Positions 1 to 13,100 of a DNA stretch of 64,000 nucleotides are shown piece after piece. The first letter of the stretch is position 1. Every line of letters begins with the position of its first letter. A program made the position numbers and the translations under genes. A model generated the notes under the pieces. It had not been told where the DNA came from. It saw only the letters and a list, made by a program, of their open reading frames with translations, and made no database searches. The DNA comes from Pyrenula massariospora (Eukaryota > Ascomycota > Eurotiomycetes > Pyrenulales > Pyrenulaceae): assembly GCA_021030905.1 (NCBI GenBank), contig JAGFMI010000027.1, positions 404,942-468,941 on the forward strand, given 5' to 3'.

Positions 1-2234
1 AGGTAGAAACATAAGCTTCGAGCTATGTTTCCAAAGCAAGAGAAAAGTAACCAAAAATTTGGGCGCCAAGTCAATCGACACGCCGGGCATGTCGCAGCTG
101 TCCACAGATGATCTCAAGCAAAGTCTGCATCGAATGCTTCGTTCAAGTGGATGCGGACTGTGTATTCTATACTCACGGAGTCGGCATTCGTTGCATTTCA
201 CTACTACTGGTTCTTTTTGTTCGTCATAAATCGGACTACGATAGCCGATGCCCTACCGCTTATGAATGATATCTTAGGCACAGAATGATTTTCTTTATCG
301 CCTCGTTGATTTATCGTAGGCAAAAGACACATTTTCAAATTAGTTTACCTTTGGTAAATTTACGCGATACAGCGAGTAAGAGGGTTTGAGAGCATCGATC
401 GATGCACCATCCTCGACCAAATAATTTTATTAAATATAGTACCTGGCACATTTTTGTTGTGCGGTATCTGCTCCTAGTAATTTCAAATATTTCCCTCTTA
501 GCCTCGATCCGGGCTAGGGTATTCGGATAATCCGTCAGACTGGGCATCTATTGCATCCCATTCCTGGAATGGCTGGAATAGATCGGTTTTTTGTGATGGG
601 TCGTCTTGACCACAGGGAACGTCATGCTAGCGTGTACTGTTTAGACGATAATCATACGACCTATCAGCCAAAGACCAACCGATCGCAGCCGTTTAAAGGA
701 TCCATCATAGCACAGGAAGTTTGCAACATCATAATTGATCAGCATTGCAGTCCAGATTTATGTTATCGAATTTTGAGCTCTGTACACCGGGTGGTGTGAT
801 CCAGTGATTCAGAAGATTTGGGAAATAATGAATATGATAATAGTTCAGCATGTACTTAAAATGAACCTTTTTAATGTATCGCGCAGCTCTGACAGCATAC
901 ACGGTAGTAGTACGTGAGCGATGATCGACGTCGCAGATGGCGATGTTACAGCCATCATTAATTATCACAGTCAGTAGGGACAAGGTATTGGATTACGCTT
1001 GATCAGACCGACAAGCTACTGAAGTACAGACTTAAATTTTTTCAGAATACCTTTGGATGATGGATGAAAGATGATTCGAGGCAACGATCGTGAGACTGAT
1101 GGATCAACACAGCATCTTACTAGTGGCAGGAGACTGGTACTTGATTCGCACCGTCCACGGAGATATTTCCAAGTACGTTCGTAGCAGACCGTTGAACTAT
1201 CATATCAGCTAAACTGTATCTTGGTTCTGGCGGGTCGACAAGATCCTAGCGTTAGAAGTAAGCTAACAATTACTCCATGAATAGTCGGAGATGCGAAAGG
1301 TCCTGACCTATCAAGCACTGGTAGATGCGCTGTGCGATTTTCCGAGAAACTTGCCCTCTTCATGAGAGTCTACAATACAATGTAGGAATCCTAGCTCATC
1401 TAACAGTAGTCCGATGGAAGTTAACGTCGCTCATACTGATGGGAACCAATCCACCTATGTCAGTCGACATCTTTCTGTCATGCTAATCCGTCAGCGCATC
1501 CCTTCGACAATGTCTGAGGAGAAGATTGCCTCGCTAGTGCGTTATGCTAAAATGCCTAATTTGGTAGACGATACTGGATGACTTTTAAACAAAGCATCGG
1601 TTTCGGGCTCTTCTGTGGGCGACAGTAGTCTGTGCATAGTGCTTAGTTGTAGGATTGAGCAGTGGAGACATTGTGCTATAGCTAGCGCATATGCATCAAC
1701 ATGCTGATGAGGCCAATCGAGTCCGGCTTACCAAAGTCATTTATGGCTAACATGAGGATGTCTGACAGAGACTCAACGCTGAAGGATTGGAGACCCTGTT
1801 TGACTTATACGTGCCGACAAGCCGGGTGGATAAGAGGGCCGGAATTTGGCCGCCAACACCCATGACATGAGGCATTCTTCTTTCCTACCAACAGATGGAT
1901 GGAATTCTCTTTACTTTCCCCGCACAATTTCTTCCCGCTTTATGTACAGTACTCCAAGATGGGTCCTGGCCATGACTCCAAGAAATTTTCGGTTTCTTAA
2001 AAGCGGAGGCCAAGACATCTTGGCTAAGGGAGTAGCTGTTCTACATCAATCATCATAGCCAGCGAGCCGCGCAAGAGGCCAGGGTCGACCAAGTGGATCG
2101 AGAATATCCGAACAGGAGCAGAGCCTTCCAGATACTCATTGGATCAAAGACACAATAGCACAAGGCATTGTCCCAATCTCTCCAGTTTCCCTTCCCTGGA
2201 ACAGAACCACACCGCTGGCCCTCCGAGAGCTATA
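1..2234. other. Gene-poor left edge
   Basis: No convincing gene is visible. Open frames are under about 85 codons, lack domain motifs and occur on both strands. Composition is mixed and stops are frequent, which suits intergenic or decayed DNA. A short stretch near 1720-1830 faintly recalls a retroelement but is broken by stops and was not called. Confidence 0.5.
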
Positions 2235-2922
2235 ATGGCCGCGAACATTTTGATCAGCGAAGCTGCAGACTCAGACCTTCCGGACTTAGTAGCGGTCTGC
2301 TGTGACTCCATGGAGGCGGATATCCTCACCCGCTTCCTGTTCGACCATCGACGGGCCGAAGCCGTTCGGAAACAGACCGAGTCCCTTATGGCATCGCTAG
2401 GCAAGAGGTTTACGCATCCGACAAACAGGTGCCATATCATTAAGGCAGCAGACACACAGACTGGAGAATTGGTGGGCTGGAGCCTTGTGAAATGGGAAGA
2501 CGGTAAGCCCTTTGCGCTTTCGGACAGCGGCTCGGACTTTGTCAAGTATTACCAGCGGGAGCAAAGGAGGAATTGGATCAAGCTTACGGCCGAAAAGCCG
2601 CATGTCGGTAAGATCTGAGCTCTTCTTTTCAAATCACCCCATCTAAATGACATATGTGCCAGTGCTAGGAGCCCTGCACGTGAGGCCGGATCGGCAACGA
2701 CAGGGGATTGGGAGGCGCCTGATCGAATACAACTATTCAAAGTATGACTTAGACAATGAGCGTGTCCTCCTACAGACTAGAGCTATCTCAGAAGGCTTCT
2801 ATGCAAAGCTAGGGTGGGTAACGGCTGACAGCATAGATGTTGATTTAAGCGAATGGGGAGGGAAGGGGATGGGCTATGGCCTGCATAGATCTCCGCAAAT
2901 GCTACGATCTCCCAAGCCATGA
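2235..2922 (+). CDS. GNAT-family N-acetyltransferase
   Basis: Probable acetyl-CoA-dependent N-acetyltransferase of the GNAT fold; the substrate is unknown. Two exons, 2235-2607 and 2663-2922, join across a 55-nt intron (donor GTAAGA, acceptor CCAG) to give 210 residues. The join restores the frame exactly at the conserved beta4/alpha3 region. There, motif A reads LGALHVRPDRQRQGIGRRLI (residues 126-145), containing the R/Q-x-x-G-x-G acetyl-CoA pyrophosphate loop. The C-terminal part, with GFYAKLGW near residue 180, resembles GNAT motif B (F/Y-Y-x-x-x-G-F). The start is the ATG that opens with MAANILISEA; upstream codons in the same frame lack family resemblance. It stands alone with no operon-like partner. 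Many fungal secondary-metabolism and detoxification GNATs look like this, so no pathway is assigned. Confidence is high for the fold and low for the role. Confidence 0.8.
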
Positions 2923-5245
2923 GAACATAAGCCTAGCTTCCAGAAGCTTCAGACTATATTGGCGATATAGATCAATTCATACAATATAAAATTAGCTTTC
3001 GTCAGTGAAATATTCGAAGCTTTGCGCCGCGGCAGAGACAATAGAGACCCCGGCACTGGAATCAAGATTATCACGATCGAGCTGATTTGATTCCAACACA
3101 TCCTGCACAGTAAACCGCTCACTGCGCGATATCTAAAAATCATCTGCTTCCTCGCTGGAACATATCCTAGAACCTTTGGTCCTGCTAGTGGAAGACGGAA
3201 CTGAAAGCAACGGTATCAAAAAACGTGTTGATTACTCAATAGGAGAAAGTAGACACTTTCGGTATCCATCACCTTATTCGCCTGGCTATGCATAACTGGC
3301 TCGAGCAGGTAGGAAAATTACAAGAACGAATCACGTTGGTAATCCTGCGATTCACTGGTATATTTCATTTTCAGTGTAATAATCAAAAAATTGGAATCGA
3401 ATTTTTACCTCATGCATAAGCTATTTTAGGCTCTCAAGAATACAATACTAATGATGGCGCTAAGTTTAATAGCTTTTTCGATATAGCCGGAAGGTATTTT
3501 GTCCTTGGAAGATACAAGGAGGCGGAGTGACTATATCGGCAGATGATGAAGCTGATGGAAATGGTATCACGTCAAGCCTTCTGATATATTCAGCAGAAAT
3601 ACCCATCTCAATATGATACTGTACATTCAGGAGAAGTACAACACAGTAAAGCAAATACAATAATAGATACTAAATTTTATTCAATAGTCACGAGCCGCAA
3701 ACCTTCCAACATACTCATCAGCGGGAATAAATTTGCTAATATATGCGCACTCAGAGGAAGTACGAGAAGTTAGAGTAGATGCCCCTCTAGAACATAAAAC
3801 TCTATCAAACGGTGCATGGCGACGAATACTTTTCTATACTCAACAGCATAAATATCTTTAATTTAGCACTAGACAGTCAGGAAATATAAGATGGTAGAGC
3901 ATATATACTGGCAGATACTAGAGCCAAAAGAAGAAAACTAAATAGATTATCTTTTTAGATTCAATTCGATTTAGATTCTCATTAAGCACACCTTTTCCCA
4001 GCTCCAGGGCGTTAAATCAAAGCGCAACTTATTTGATACAGTCAAGACAAGTCGACTTACTCCTTATACTTTTTCTTTAGGTTAATATATCATGAATATA
4101 CTTTCATCGGGAAAGAACAAAGGACAGTAAAGTTAGAACAATTTCCACAAAGCTTATACCATACACGATATTCGGGTTAGGATTTGATCATCTCGGCTTC
4201 AAAGGTTATAGCCGTCCGCTCGTAATCATACTAGAAATACAAAAGAGACTAAAAGGAAGTACAAGCAGCAGATCGAAACCCAACAATAATGAAGGGGAAA
4301 GAATGTAGTATTACTGGCGCTAGACTTCAATTTTGATGAGACCGGTAGACCGATCACTCCTCCGCGACCGAGCCCTTCTGTGAGCTTGGTACAACTTGAT
4401 ACGCTTTTGTAGATCTTCAATATTGGATTTCGGGTCTGCGGGATTGTCTAGGTTTGTGGTAGTGTCTGAAAAAAGTCTATCTATGGGTCAAAAGGTTGAT
4501 GGGAACTCAGAGCGACCGTAGTCTTATCTGCGTTCGAATGACCATACGGGTCCTCCATGAGAGCCGTGCGTCTCGGTGGTTTCCTCACCCATGGATCAAG
4601 AGAAGAGGAAATGGGATCTGCATGGTGCTATACGGCATGGCTCCCACTACTTTGGGTTGGCAATACCGACGGTCAGGTAATGTTGGCCAAAGGCCCGCCG
4701 CTGGGAGAAGAGAGCACAAAGAGTCGAGGGCGTCGTGGAAGGGTCGTGAGCGGCGAGCGGCAAGCAGAAAGACCTTCCATATGAGAGATGGGGTGGAGAT
4801 GGGGACGACGGAGGCTCGAGTGTCCTGAAGAGATATGGATATATGAAATAGATCGGGAACGTGAAGCAAGCGTACATCGCACTTTTGAAAACACGCTTCC
4901 GGCTGGGACAGTTTGAATGCCCGATTTCCTGGGCCTGAAGCTTGGCAGTTCAAGTTTAAGGACTTTTGAACACTGATCATTAAAAACAATAAAGATGCCT
5001 AACATAGAATCTTAAATACTACATTCCGTCGAGAGTGAGTTGTTTCTACCGCCGAAATATTTGATAATACTAGACATGTGAGGCTCCGCCAAGGCTTGCG
5101 CTTGGCGTGTGGGTTAACGTGAGAGGAAGGGACATCTAATGAAATTAAATCCCTCACCTCGGTGGAAATAGAAATCAATGCGTCAGAGCCTGCAGCGAAA
5201 ACCAGAAACGACTAAGTATGATTCTCAACTGATAAGAGATTTGAT
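2923..5245. other. Intergenic, no gene seen
   Basis: About 2.3 kb between the GNAT gene and HIS6. It is fairly AT-rich from about 3300 to 4200 and more balanced afterwards. Overlapping open frames at 4500-5000 run on both strands without motifs or codon signature. No repeat or RNA gene was recognised. Confidence 0.45.
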
Positions 5246-6193
5246 ATGACCCGTTTTCGCCCTTGCATAGACCTACACGCCGGACATGTGAAGCAGATTG
5301 TCGGTGGTACTCTGACAACTTCACCTCAAGATTTGCGAACAAATTACGTTTCCACCTTTTCTCCGGGCTACTACGCCATCCTTTATCGGCAGCATGATCT
5401 ACAGGGTGGTCACGTAATAATGCTCGGACCTGACAATGAAGAAGCCGCCAAGGAAGCGCTGCAGGCGTGGCCTGGGTCACTGCAAATTGGAGGAGGTATA
5501 ACAGACCAAAATGCCCAATCCTGGATAGACGCTGGAGCTGGAAAGGTAAGGCTCATGCAATTGAAGTTCAACATTCATGGCATTAGGTGGCGTCCTGGAA
5601 ACGATTGTCTATGTTTACCTTCTCAAGTAATGACCTGCATTTGGTAGGTCATCATTACCTCGTACCTTTTCCCGGAAGCTCGCTTCTCGCTCGCTAGACT
5701 GCGGAGAGTCCTTGCTGCTCTTGGAGAGAATAGGGAGAAGCTTGTTATCGACCTCAGCTGTCGACGACAAGGAGAAGCATGGGTAGTGGCAATGAACAAG
5801 TGGCAGACTCTTACGGACATGGAGATCAATAAAGGTACGCCGCTCCGAGAAGCATTCTTAGAAAAGGGGGTTCAAGGAGCTGAAAGGTTGATAGAAAGTA
5901 TTGAGCTGTTGGAGCCATACTGCTCTGAATTCTTAATCCATGCCGCAGACAACGAGGGCCTTCAAAGAGGTATCGATGAAGAGCTAGTTGCGAAATTAGC
6001 GCAATGGTGCTCGAAGCCTGTTACGTACGCTGGTGGAGGACGTCACGTGGGCGACCTTGCACTCGTCAATGATCGGAGCAAAGGCAAGGTTGATCTAACT
6101 ATCGGAAGTGCTCTTGACATCTTTGGAGGCAAGACGGTGGGTTTGCAGGACTGCGTAGAGTGGAACAAGAAACAAGGTAGAAAATCACAATAG
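5246..6193 (+). CDS. HIS6: ProFAR isomerase of histidine biosynthesis
   Basis: Converts 5'-ProFAR to PRFAR, the fourth step of histidine synthesis, as a cytosolic TIM-barrel enzyme. Three exons, 5246-5545, 5648-5834 and 5895-6193, give 261 residues, the length of yeast His6. Family landmarks are CIDLHAG near the N-terminus with the catalytic-type Asp at residue 9, [27 protein letters not shown], and a C-terminal [10 protein letters not shown] and TYAGGGRH that carry the second half-barrel phosphate-binding loops. Intron 1 is 102 nt, phase 0. Intron 2 is 60 nt, phase 1, has no in-frame stop and a length divisible by three, so an unspliced reading stays open and adds 20 residues. I remove it because the spliced product restores [16 protein letters not shown], the form usual in fungal homologues. 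Flanking genes are unrelated housekeeping genes. Confidence 0.93.
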
Positions 6194-6920
6194 CCTAGAT
6201 TGCTCGCGAACTACTACGAAAAGTAAGACTTGAGAAATAACATTGACTATTGTAATTGCTTGGCTGACTGTTTGTTTTCAGAGATGCGTTCTTTGAGACT
6301 GACTCCTGAGAAGCGAAGTCCTGATAAAGTCACTGAATTTGACAGCTAATTGCTCCTAATGAGATCCTTGTAGGACCTAGATCAAAGATGCAACCAAATC
6401 CAGTCTTCTCAATCGCGACGGCAAGGTCGGCAGCTCAATGAAATCTATCCAATATATGTATGATCGAGGGACGCTTCTATGAAGCCAAACGACGGAAGCC
6501 GCTGTTTCCTTGACTTGACCTTGATCGGTGGCAAATACGGACACTACAATCTCTCAGATTGCTTGAATTTAGCGCCATCTATAGCGTAAGCGTTCGCAAA
6601 GCCCCGACGACCGCAAAAGATGAATCGCGATGGGGTTGAAGACCAGTAAAAGCCTGAGCATGAACTGTGCCGGATATCCTTCCGGAGATCAGCCCGTCAT
6701 CTCCGACCGTTGAACGCTTGGCGTGCTCTCCACCTCACATCGGAGTCGAGACAGCCTGTTACTCAAGCTTAGGTGGCAAGCTTGAAATCTGGAATAACTC
6801 TCATGACATTCTAACAACCTGATCAAGCACTCAGACATGCTTGGATGCCATGCATTGCTGGAGTCCTGATTCTTCTGCGCTGCCACGCTTCAAATTAGGG
6901 AGCTTTCCCAGCCCTGGGAG
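6194..6920. other. Intergenic HIS6-NHX1
   Basis: Holds the 3' end of HIS6 and the presumed promoter of NHX1. No additional open frame, repeat or RNA gene stands out. Confidence 0.5.
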
Positions 6921-9187
6921 ATGGCCTTAGCCATCCGCGATGTGGCCTTAAGTCTGCTCGGTGTGTTATCTATGGTTCTGATACTATGGGCTCCCTACAG
7001 GTGCCAAAGGCGCTAGACTGACAATAGATAAATAGCTCGACAAGCGGACGAGGTCGATGACGGTTAGAATGATCCTTGGATGCCGCGACGTGTCTGACGT
7101 TTTTCATAGTGCCGGCGGAGGCAGGCCAGAAAGAGATATTCTCGTCATGGGCGCTCTTTATCGTAATCGTCCTTCTCATCACCTCACTCTTCACGAGTTA
7201 TATCCTTCAGCAAAAAAAAATACAAGCCGTCCATGAGACCGTCATCTCGATCTTTGCGGGTACGCTCTCCCATCGCTTGCGGCGCGCCACGTTTCGCAGC
7301 TAACGATAACCTCAGGCATGGTGGTTGGGTTGATTATACGGGTTACCCCTGGACGTTCGATACAAGACAATGTTAGCTTTGACTATCAATTCTTCTTTAA
7401 CCTCTTACTTCCGCCCATCATTCTCGCTTCTGGATATGAATTACACCAGGTATGCATTGTCCATCATCTGACTAGGGTCGGCATGTCTGAACTTTTTCTA
7501 GGCAAACTTCTTTCGTAACATTGGCTCCATTCTTACCTTCGCTTTCGCTGGCACTTTTATATCGGCTGTCGCCTTGGGGATTATCCTTTATTTATGGACA
7601 AGAATTCCATTAGATGGATTGAACATTACATTCGTGGATGCCTTCTCAGTGGGGGCTACTCTCTCTGCAACAGACCCCGTTACAATACTCGCCATTTTCA
7701 ACCTCTACAAAGTGGAGCCGAAGTTGTACACTGTAATCTTTGGGGAGTCGATTTTGAATGATGCTATAGCTATCGTTCTATTTGAAACCGCCCAAAGATA
7801 CAAGGATGGAGGTGCAGCCGGAAACCTAACGGCATTGACCTTGTTCGAGGCTATTGGGATATTCATTTTGGTCTTTTTCACTAGCCTGCTCATAGGTGTC
7901 GTTGTGGGGATCGGCACGGCTCTTGCGCTGAAGTACACACTTGTGCGCCGATTTCCTAAGATAGAGAGTTGCCTCATCGTCCTTATTGCGTACGCGAGCT
8001 ATTTTTTCTCCAACGGAGTCCACATGTCTGGTGAGTGGCAGGTAGCCAGTTCAGGAATGATGCAGCTAATGTGCGTGCAAGGTATTGTGTCACTGCTGTT
8101 TTGTGGCATTACCCTAAAACACTATGCTTACTATAACATGTCAAGAAGAACCCAGCTGACGACCAAGTTCATATTTCAAGTGCTTGCCCAGCTCACGGAA
8201 AACTTCATCTTCATCTACCTTGGCTTAACTTTATTTACCGAAACGGACCTGGAATTCAAACCACTCTTCATTTTAATCACTGTGGTTGGCATTTGCGCGG
8301 CAAGGTACCTGTCCGTTTTTCCGCTGTCCAAAGCAATCAACTGGTTCATCAGGTACCGAGCGAGACGAGCAGGGAAAGATGTGGCTGATGAACTTCCCTA
8401 TTCTTACCAAGCAATGCTGTTCTGGGCGGGCTTGCGAGGAGCAGTCGGTGTCGCATTAGCTGCGGGATTGGAAGGGACTAATGGCCCGGCGCTCCGAGCC
8501 ACGGTCCTAGTAGTTGTGGTGCTTACGGTTATCATATTCGGTGGGACTACGGCTCGCATGCTGGAAATTCTGGGGATCCGTACAGGAGTTGTGGAAGAAG
8601 TCGATTCGGACGACGAATTCGATATTGAGACCGCGAATGGTGGCACTTATTACAAAAGAGCTGGAACAGGCCTTGGTCACAACCCAAAGCGATCTGGCAT
8701 CGCCCTGGATCATGTCGTCCACAGAGCTAACGGGCGGCCCAAATCAAAGTCAATGTTTAGAAGCAGCAGTGGCCGGCGTATTAGCCCACCTCATCGACCG
8801 AACTCCATGACCCGGAAGACGTCGTCGATTAGTCAAAGAGAGCGTGATGCAGCGGAGCAGAATCTATTGAGCCGAGGTAGCAGCACCCCTAGCGAAGATG
8901 AAGATACCTTCTCTGACGATGACTTGCCGCCAGCCGCCCGACGGTCACCCAGGCCGCCCTCGCCACCTCCTCAGATCGGAGAGTTGGAGACTCCCACCGG
9001 CTCTACTGCCTCTCCCCCCGGCGGCTCTTCGCATCCTGGAGGGGATACGTCGCTCTCCGCCGGTGGAGCCATCAGAGAGATTTTCTCCAGGTCAACTGGA
9101 GATCATGCGGCATGGTTTCAGCAGCTTGATGAGGATTTCATCAAGCCAAAACTTTTGTTAGACCAAGGAAAAGGAGGCTCTGTATGA
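6921..9187 (+). CDS. NHX1: Na+(K+)/H+ exchanger, endosomal/vacuolar NHX type
   Basis: Exchanges lumenal protons for cytosolic Na+ or K+ in endosomes and vacuoles, affecting lumenal pH, salt tolerance and trafficking. Proposed exons are 6921-6960, 7110-7259, 7316-7449, 7502-8030 and 8082-9187, giving 652 residues. Clear motifs are the amiloride-site-like FFNLLLPPIIL, SATDPVTILAIF and GESILNDAIAIVLF, with about ten to twelve hydrophobic segments, then a Ser/Pro-rich, acidic cytosolic tail of about 200 residues. Exon 1 is an inference. The next coding stretch has no ATG, but a strong branch site (TCTGAC) and AG at 7109 demand a phase-1 upstream exon. The ATG at 6921 followed by a GTGTGT donor supplies one and makes a hydrophobic leader (MALAIRDVALSLL). 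Intron 4 (8031-8081, 51 nt) has no stop and a length divisible by three. Removing it restores HMSGIVSLLFCGI. Family certain; 5' end moderate. Confidence 0.88.
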
Positions 9188-10130
9188 CATTGGCGATCCC
9201 TGTATTTCGGGTGAAAGTTTGACCTGTGGTGGACATAGAAATTCCAAAATGCAATTGAAATCCCGCCATGACCTTACCAGGTAACCTACCGTCAATTGTA
9301 GTCTCACAAATGTCCCAGTCCTGAGGACCCCCGCCTTGACCTTGAATCAAGATTTGGTGCTTTCCAGTCTTCAAAGTCCCCAATTCTCAGCCTTTATTTC
9401 ACGCACCGGGCGAGAAGGTGCCAGATCTACTACAAGCAGGATCAAGGCGAGCGATAGCTTTTGCGGATCAAGTCTGCGCGAGGCGGGCACTGCATGGAGT
9501 AGTGGCTTGGCGTGATACTCGTCTTTTTTCGGGGTCTTTGACGAGATAACCGGAAGAAGGGAAGCTCTTCTCGGGAATTGAGTCGAAAGTCATCTCGATG
9601 CGTACCAGTCGAGAGCTGAGAGTAATCGTAGGCTGCGTAGTTTGCTCTATATAGATATTCTGATTCAGGTTGTTGGTGTCCCAGGATCAGCACCACAGGA
9701 GCGCATTTTCTAGACCGGCGGAGTGCCACGCGGTTACGAGAACAGAAATGGCCCTCTGCATCGCTCAGCTTGGGACGAACGCTTGAGTCCACGCTCCATC
9801 ATCTGCGCCAACTGACTTTCTCACCCAATTCTTTCCACGACCGCATCGCCACTATTTGCCCCCCCCCCCGCGTCCTTCCTGTGGTAACGAGCATTGCATC
9901 TGATACTGGTCTTGAGATAGGAACATTTTCTTCGCACCCTTGACAAACTTCCCTCGACGCGGCGCAGCCACTGCGCTCGCTCCTCTGGGTCTCTGGACCT
10001 CCTCCCCACCCACTAGACCTCTCCCTCACATTCATCTAGTAAACACATGTCGGATCTTTGGAAGAACTGCAGATACAGGTCCCGGCCCTGCCGGTTGTCG
10101 GCTTTGTAGGGTCGCTGTTTCGCAGACACA
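9188..10130. other. Intergenic, INO80 upstream region
   Basis: Contains NHX1 3' sequence and the INO80 promoter/5' leader. A run of 11 C residues lies at 9859-9869 about 260 bp before the INO80 start. Short open frames here lack motifs. Confidence 0.5.
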
Positions 10131-13100
10131 ATGAGCGGACGATCGCCGTATTCAGCTCACTCGCCAACTCAACCGAGCAATCGGCACCTTTATTCACCTA
10201 AAAACAAAACGCCCTCCGCTTACGACAATGACCCGTACCACCACGATCCGCGTTCACCACCTTCCTTCCAACATCATCCCTCTCTTTCCCGCAGCCCTCA
10301 TACCAACCCTCCTCCATTGCCAGGAATGAATGGCTCAGCGTCTGCACGTGTGAACGGGTCGCCACATTATCAGAATAAGACATTACCACCCTATTCTGAG
10401 TACCCAAATCCAAATAACCAGTCGGGCGCAATGGATGCCTCGATTTACCAGTCTTCCTACGCCAGCAGTCCGCCTCCTCATGCGCATCCTCATAATCCAC
10501 GAGAATCCATCCCGCTATCACCAAGAAGGCTAAACGAAAATGGTGACACATTTTTGCAGCCGAACAACAGTGGCTATTCTGGTCCAGGTCCAACTCCTGC
10601 TCCAGGTCCAGCCTCCCGTCCTCCATCTCAAGGGGTAGGTCTATCCTGTCGGCTACCAATCCGGACTAACACCTGTACAGAAACCTGCCAGAACCAACGA
10701 CCCGATGTCTCTCACTAGTATTCTGTCTGGCCCAGACACCAATCAACCTCCACCGCCCATGTCTCCGCCTCTTGCAAAGGCACGACCACCTTCCAGACGA
10801 CGTCCACAAGATGATTTCCAACAGACCGACGGCTTCAGCCGTGAAGCGCCGTTGTCTCGGCCGGAGGTCACAAATGGCATACTACAACCACGTTCGGAGG
10901 AACGAATGAACACGAATCTGTCTGATGCGGCAGTTGTCTTCAGGTCTAGACAATCCCTAACATCGAAAGAAAGCCGAAACGTGACAAAGTGTTTCGAGGA
11001 TATTGAAGCAACAGACTTCAGCGATGCTGAAAGGTCTAATGATCTCGCCTCTGAGCGAGATTTGTTTGTGTCTCGCGGTCAGAAGCGTCAAGTGTCTAAG
11101 GAAAATGAGGAGTACTCGAGACGAAAGGTAGGTCGGCAACCTTTTAACCTACACAGACAGACTACTAACAAGGTTTACATAGCGTCGACGAACCAACGTA
11201 CTGAATAGCTTCCTCACATCTCTATCTCGCCAAGCATCTACAAGCGCGGAACGCTTTCGGCAGCATTATGAGTCCGAAGCCTCTAAAGAAGTTCAAGATC
11301 AAGAAGTGCAACACGAAAAGGAGCGCAAAAAGGATATGCAGCGGAAAAGACGGCGTGAGGCGACTCTTCGGATGGAGATGGCGAAGATGCAAGAGGCAGA
11401 GCAGAAGGCAAATGCAGTCGAGGACAACGCTGAGAAGGATAAATTCCTTCGTGAAGCTGAAAAGGCGCAAAAGAAAATTCGGTCCACAAAGCGAGCCCTA
11501 GCCCGCGGAGCAACCACTGAAGAAATTTCTGAAGTGACGCCGCTGGCTCCGAATCTCGAAGGCGGCACAACTTCGTCCTTTCACATAGGCAGGACCGCCT
11601 CTCCGGAGCCGCCGAAAAAGAAGTCAAGACGACAAGACGGACCCGTGACCAGACCAAAGAAATCTAAGGAGAAGAAACAGGCCGAAAAGGATGCTGCAGA
11701 GGCTGCATACAATGCATCCCTCGAAAGGGACAGCGAGCCCATCCGAATCGCGCCGAAAGAGGAGCCACGCAAAGAATATATCAAAAAGGAGGCGAAGGGT
11801 TCTCGCTCTAAGGAGACTTCACCAGCGACAACGTCAAATTACGACTCCAAAGGCTACCAGCAAATCTATGAGCAGATCTGGCGCGATCTGGCGAGAAAGG
11901 ACGTACCAAAGGTATTTCGTATTAAGAACAATTCTCGAACTAATAAAGAAGACAATCTTCGAAAGACTGTGCAACTAGCGAGTAAGCAGGCCCGGAAATG
12001 GCAGGAGCGCACGAACAAGAGCATGAAAGATACTCAGGCCCGTGCGAAGCGCACTATGCGAGAAATGATGTCCTTTTGGAAGCGGAACGAACGAGAAGAG
12101 CGCGACCTTCGGCGCATGGCAGAAAGAAAAGAAATCGAAGACGCCAAACGGGCAGAGTCTGAGAGGGAGGCAAACAGGCAAAAGCGCAAGCTTAACTTCC
12201 TCATCTCACAGACTGAGCTTTACTCCCATTTCATCGGCCGCAAGATCAAAACCGATGAAGTCGAGCGGGCGACGGACGATCCCGAAGTTGCAGCTTCTGG
12301 CGAGAAGATTCAGGATGGTAAACCAAATGCGCATACTGTCAATTTGCCTGAGTCGGTGGCAGACCTGAAGACTAAGGTGACCAACTTCGAGGATTTAGAC
12401 TTCGACGCCGAGGACGAGAGTGTGCTGAAGGAAGCCGCCATGGCCAATGCACAGAATGCGATTCAAGAAGCACAGGATAAGGCTAGGGCTTTCAACGAGG
12501 AGGATCAAATGGCAGCTTTTGATAACTCGGAGCTCAATTTCCAGAATCCTACAAGTTTGGGCGATGTCCAGGTTGCGCAGCCAAAGATGTTGCAGGCTCA
12601 GCTCAAGGAGTACCAACTGAAAGGTCTAAATTGGCTTGTCAATCTTTACGAGCAAGGTATCAACGGGATTCTAGCCGATGAAATGGGTCTCGGAAAGACC
12701 GTTCAGTCGATATCGGTCATGGGCTACTTGGCTGAAATGCACAACATCTGGGGCCCTTTCCTTGTGATTGCGCCAGCATCTACTCTCCACAATTGGCAAC
12801 AGGAAGTCGCCAAATTTGTACCCTCGATCAAGGTTCTTCCATACTGGGGAAATGCAAAAGATCGCAAAATCTTGAGAAAGTTCTGGGATCGCAAGCACAT
12901 TACTTACACCAGAGAATCTGAGTTCCATGTCCTGGTCACATCCTACCAGCTCGTTGTCGCAGACTCCCAATATTTCCAGAAAGTAAAGTGGCAATATATG
13001 ATCCTCGACGAAGCTCAAGCGATTAAATCGTCCAGTAGCTCTCGATGGAAGACACTCTTAGGCTTCCATTGTCGCAATCGCCTACTACTTACCGGCACGC

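Noticed and set aside
1720-1830. Weak copia-like reverse transcriptase resemblance
   Set aside because: Only a few residues (VRLTKVIYG) match and in-frame stops follow at once; not enough to call a retroelement.
4496-5005. Overlapping open frames on both strands
   Set aside because: No motifs, no plausible splice extension, and similar lengths on both strands suggest chance.
7076-7109. NHX1 start at 7076
   Set aside because: The codon there is TTG, not ATG, and a strong branch site plus AG lies inside this stretch, so it is intronic.
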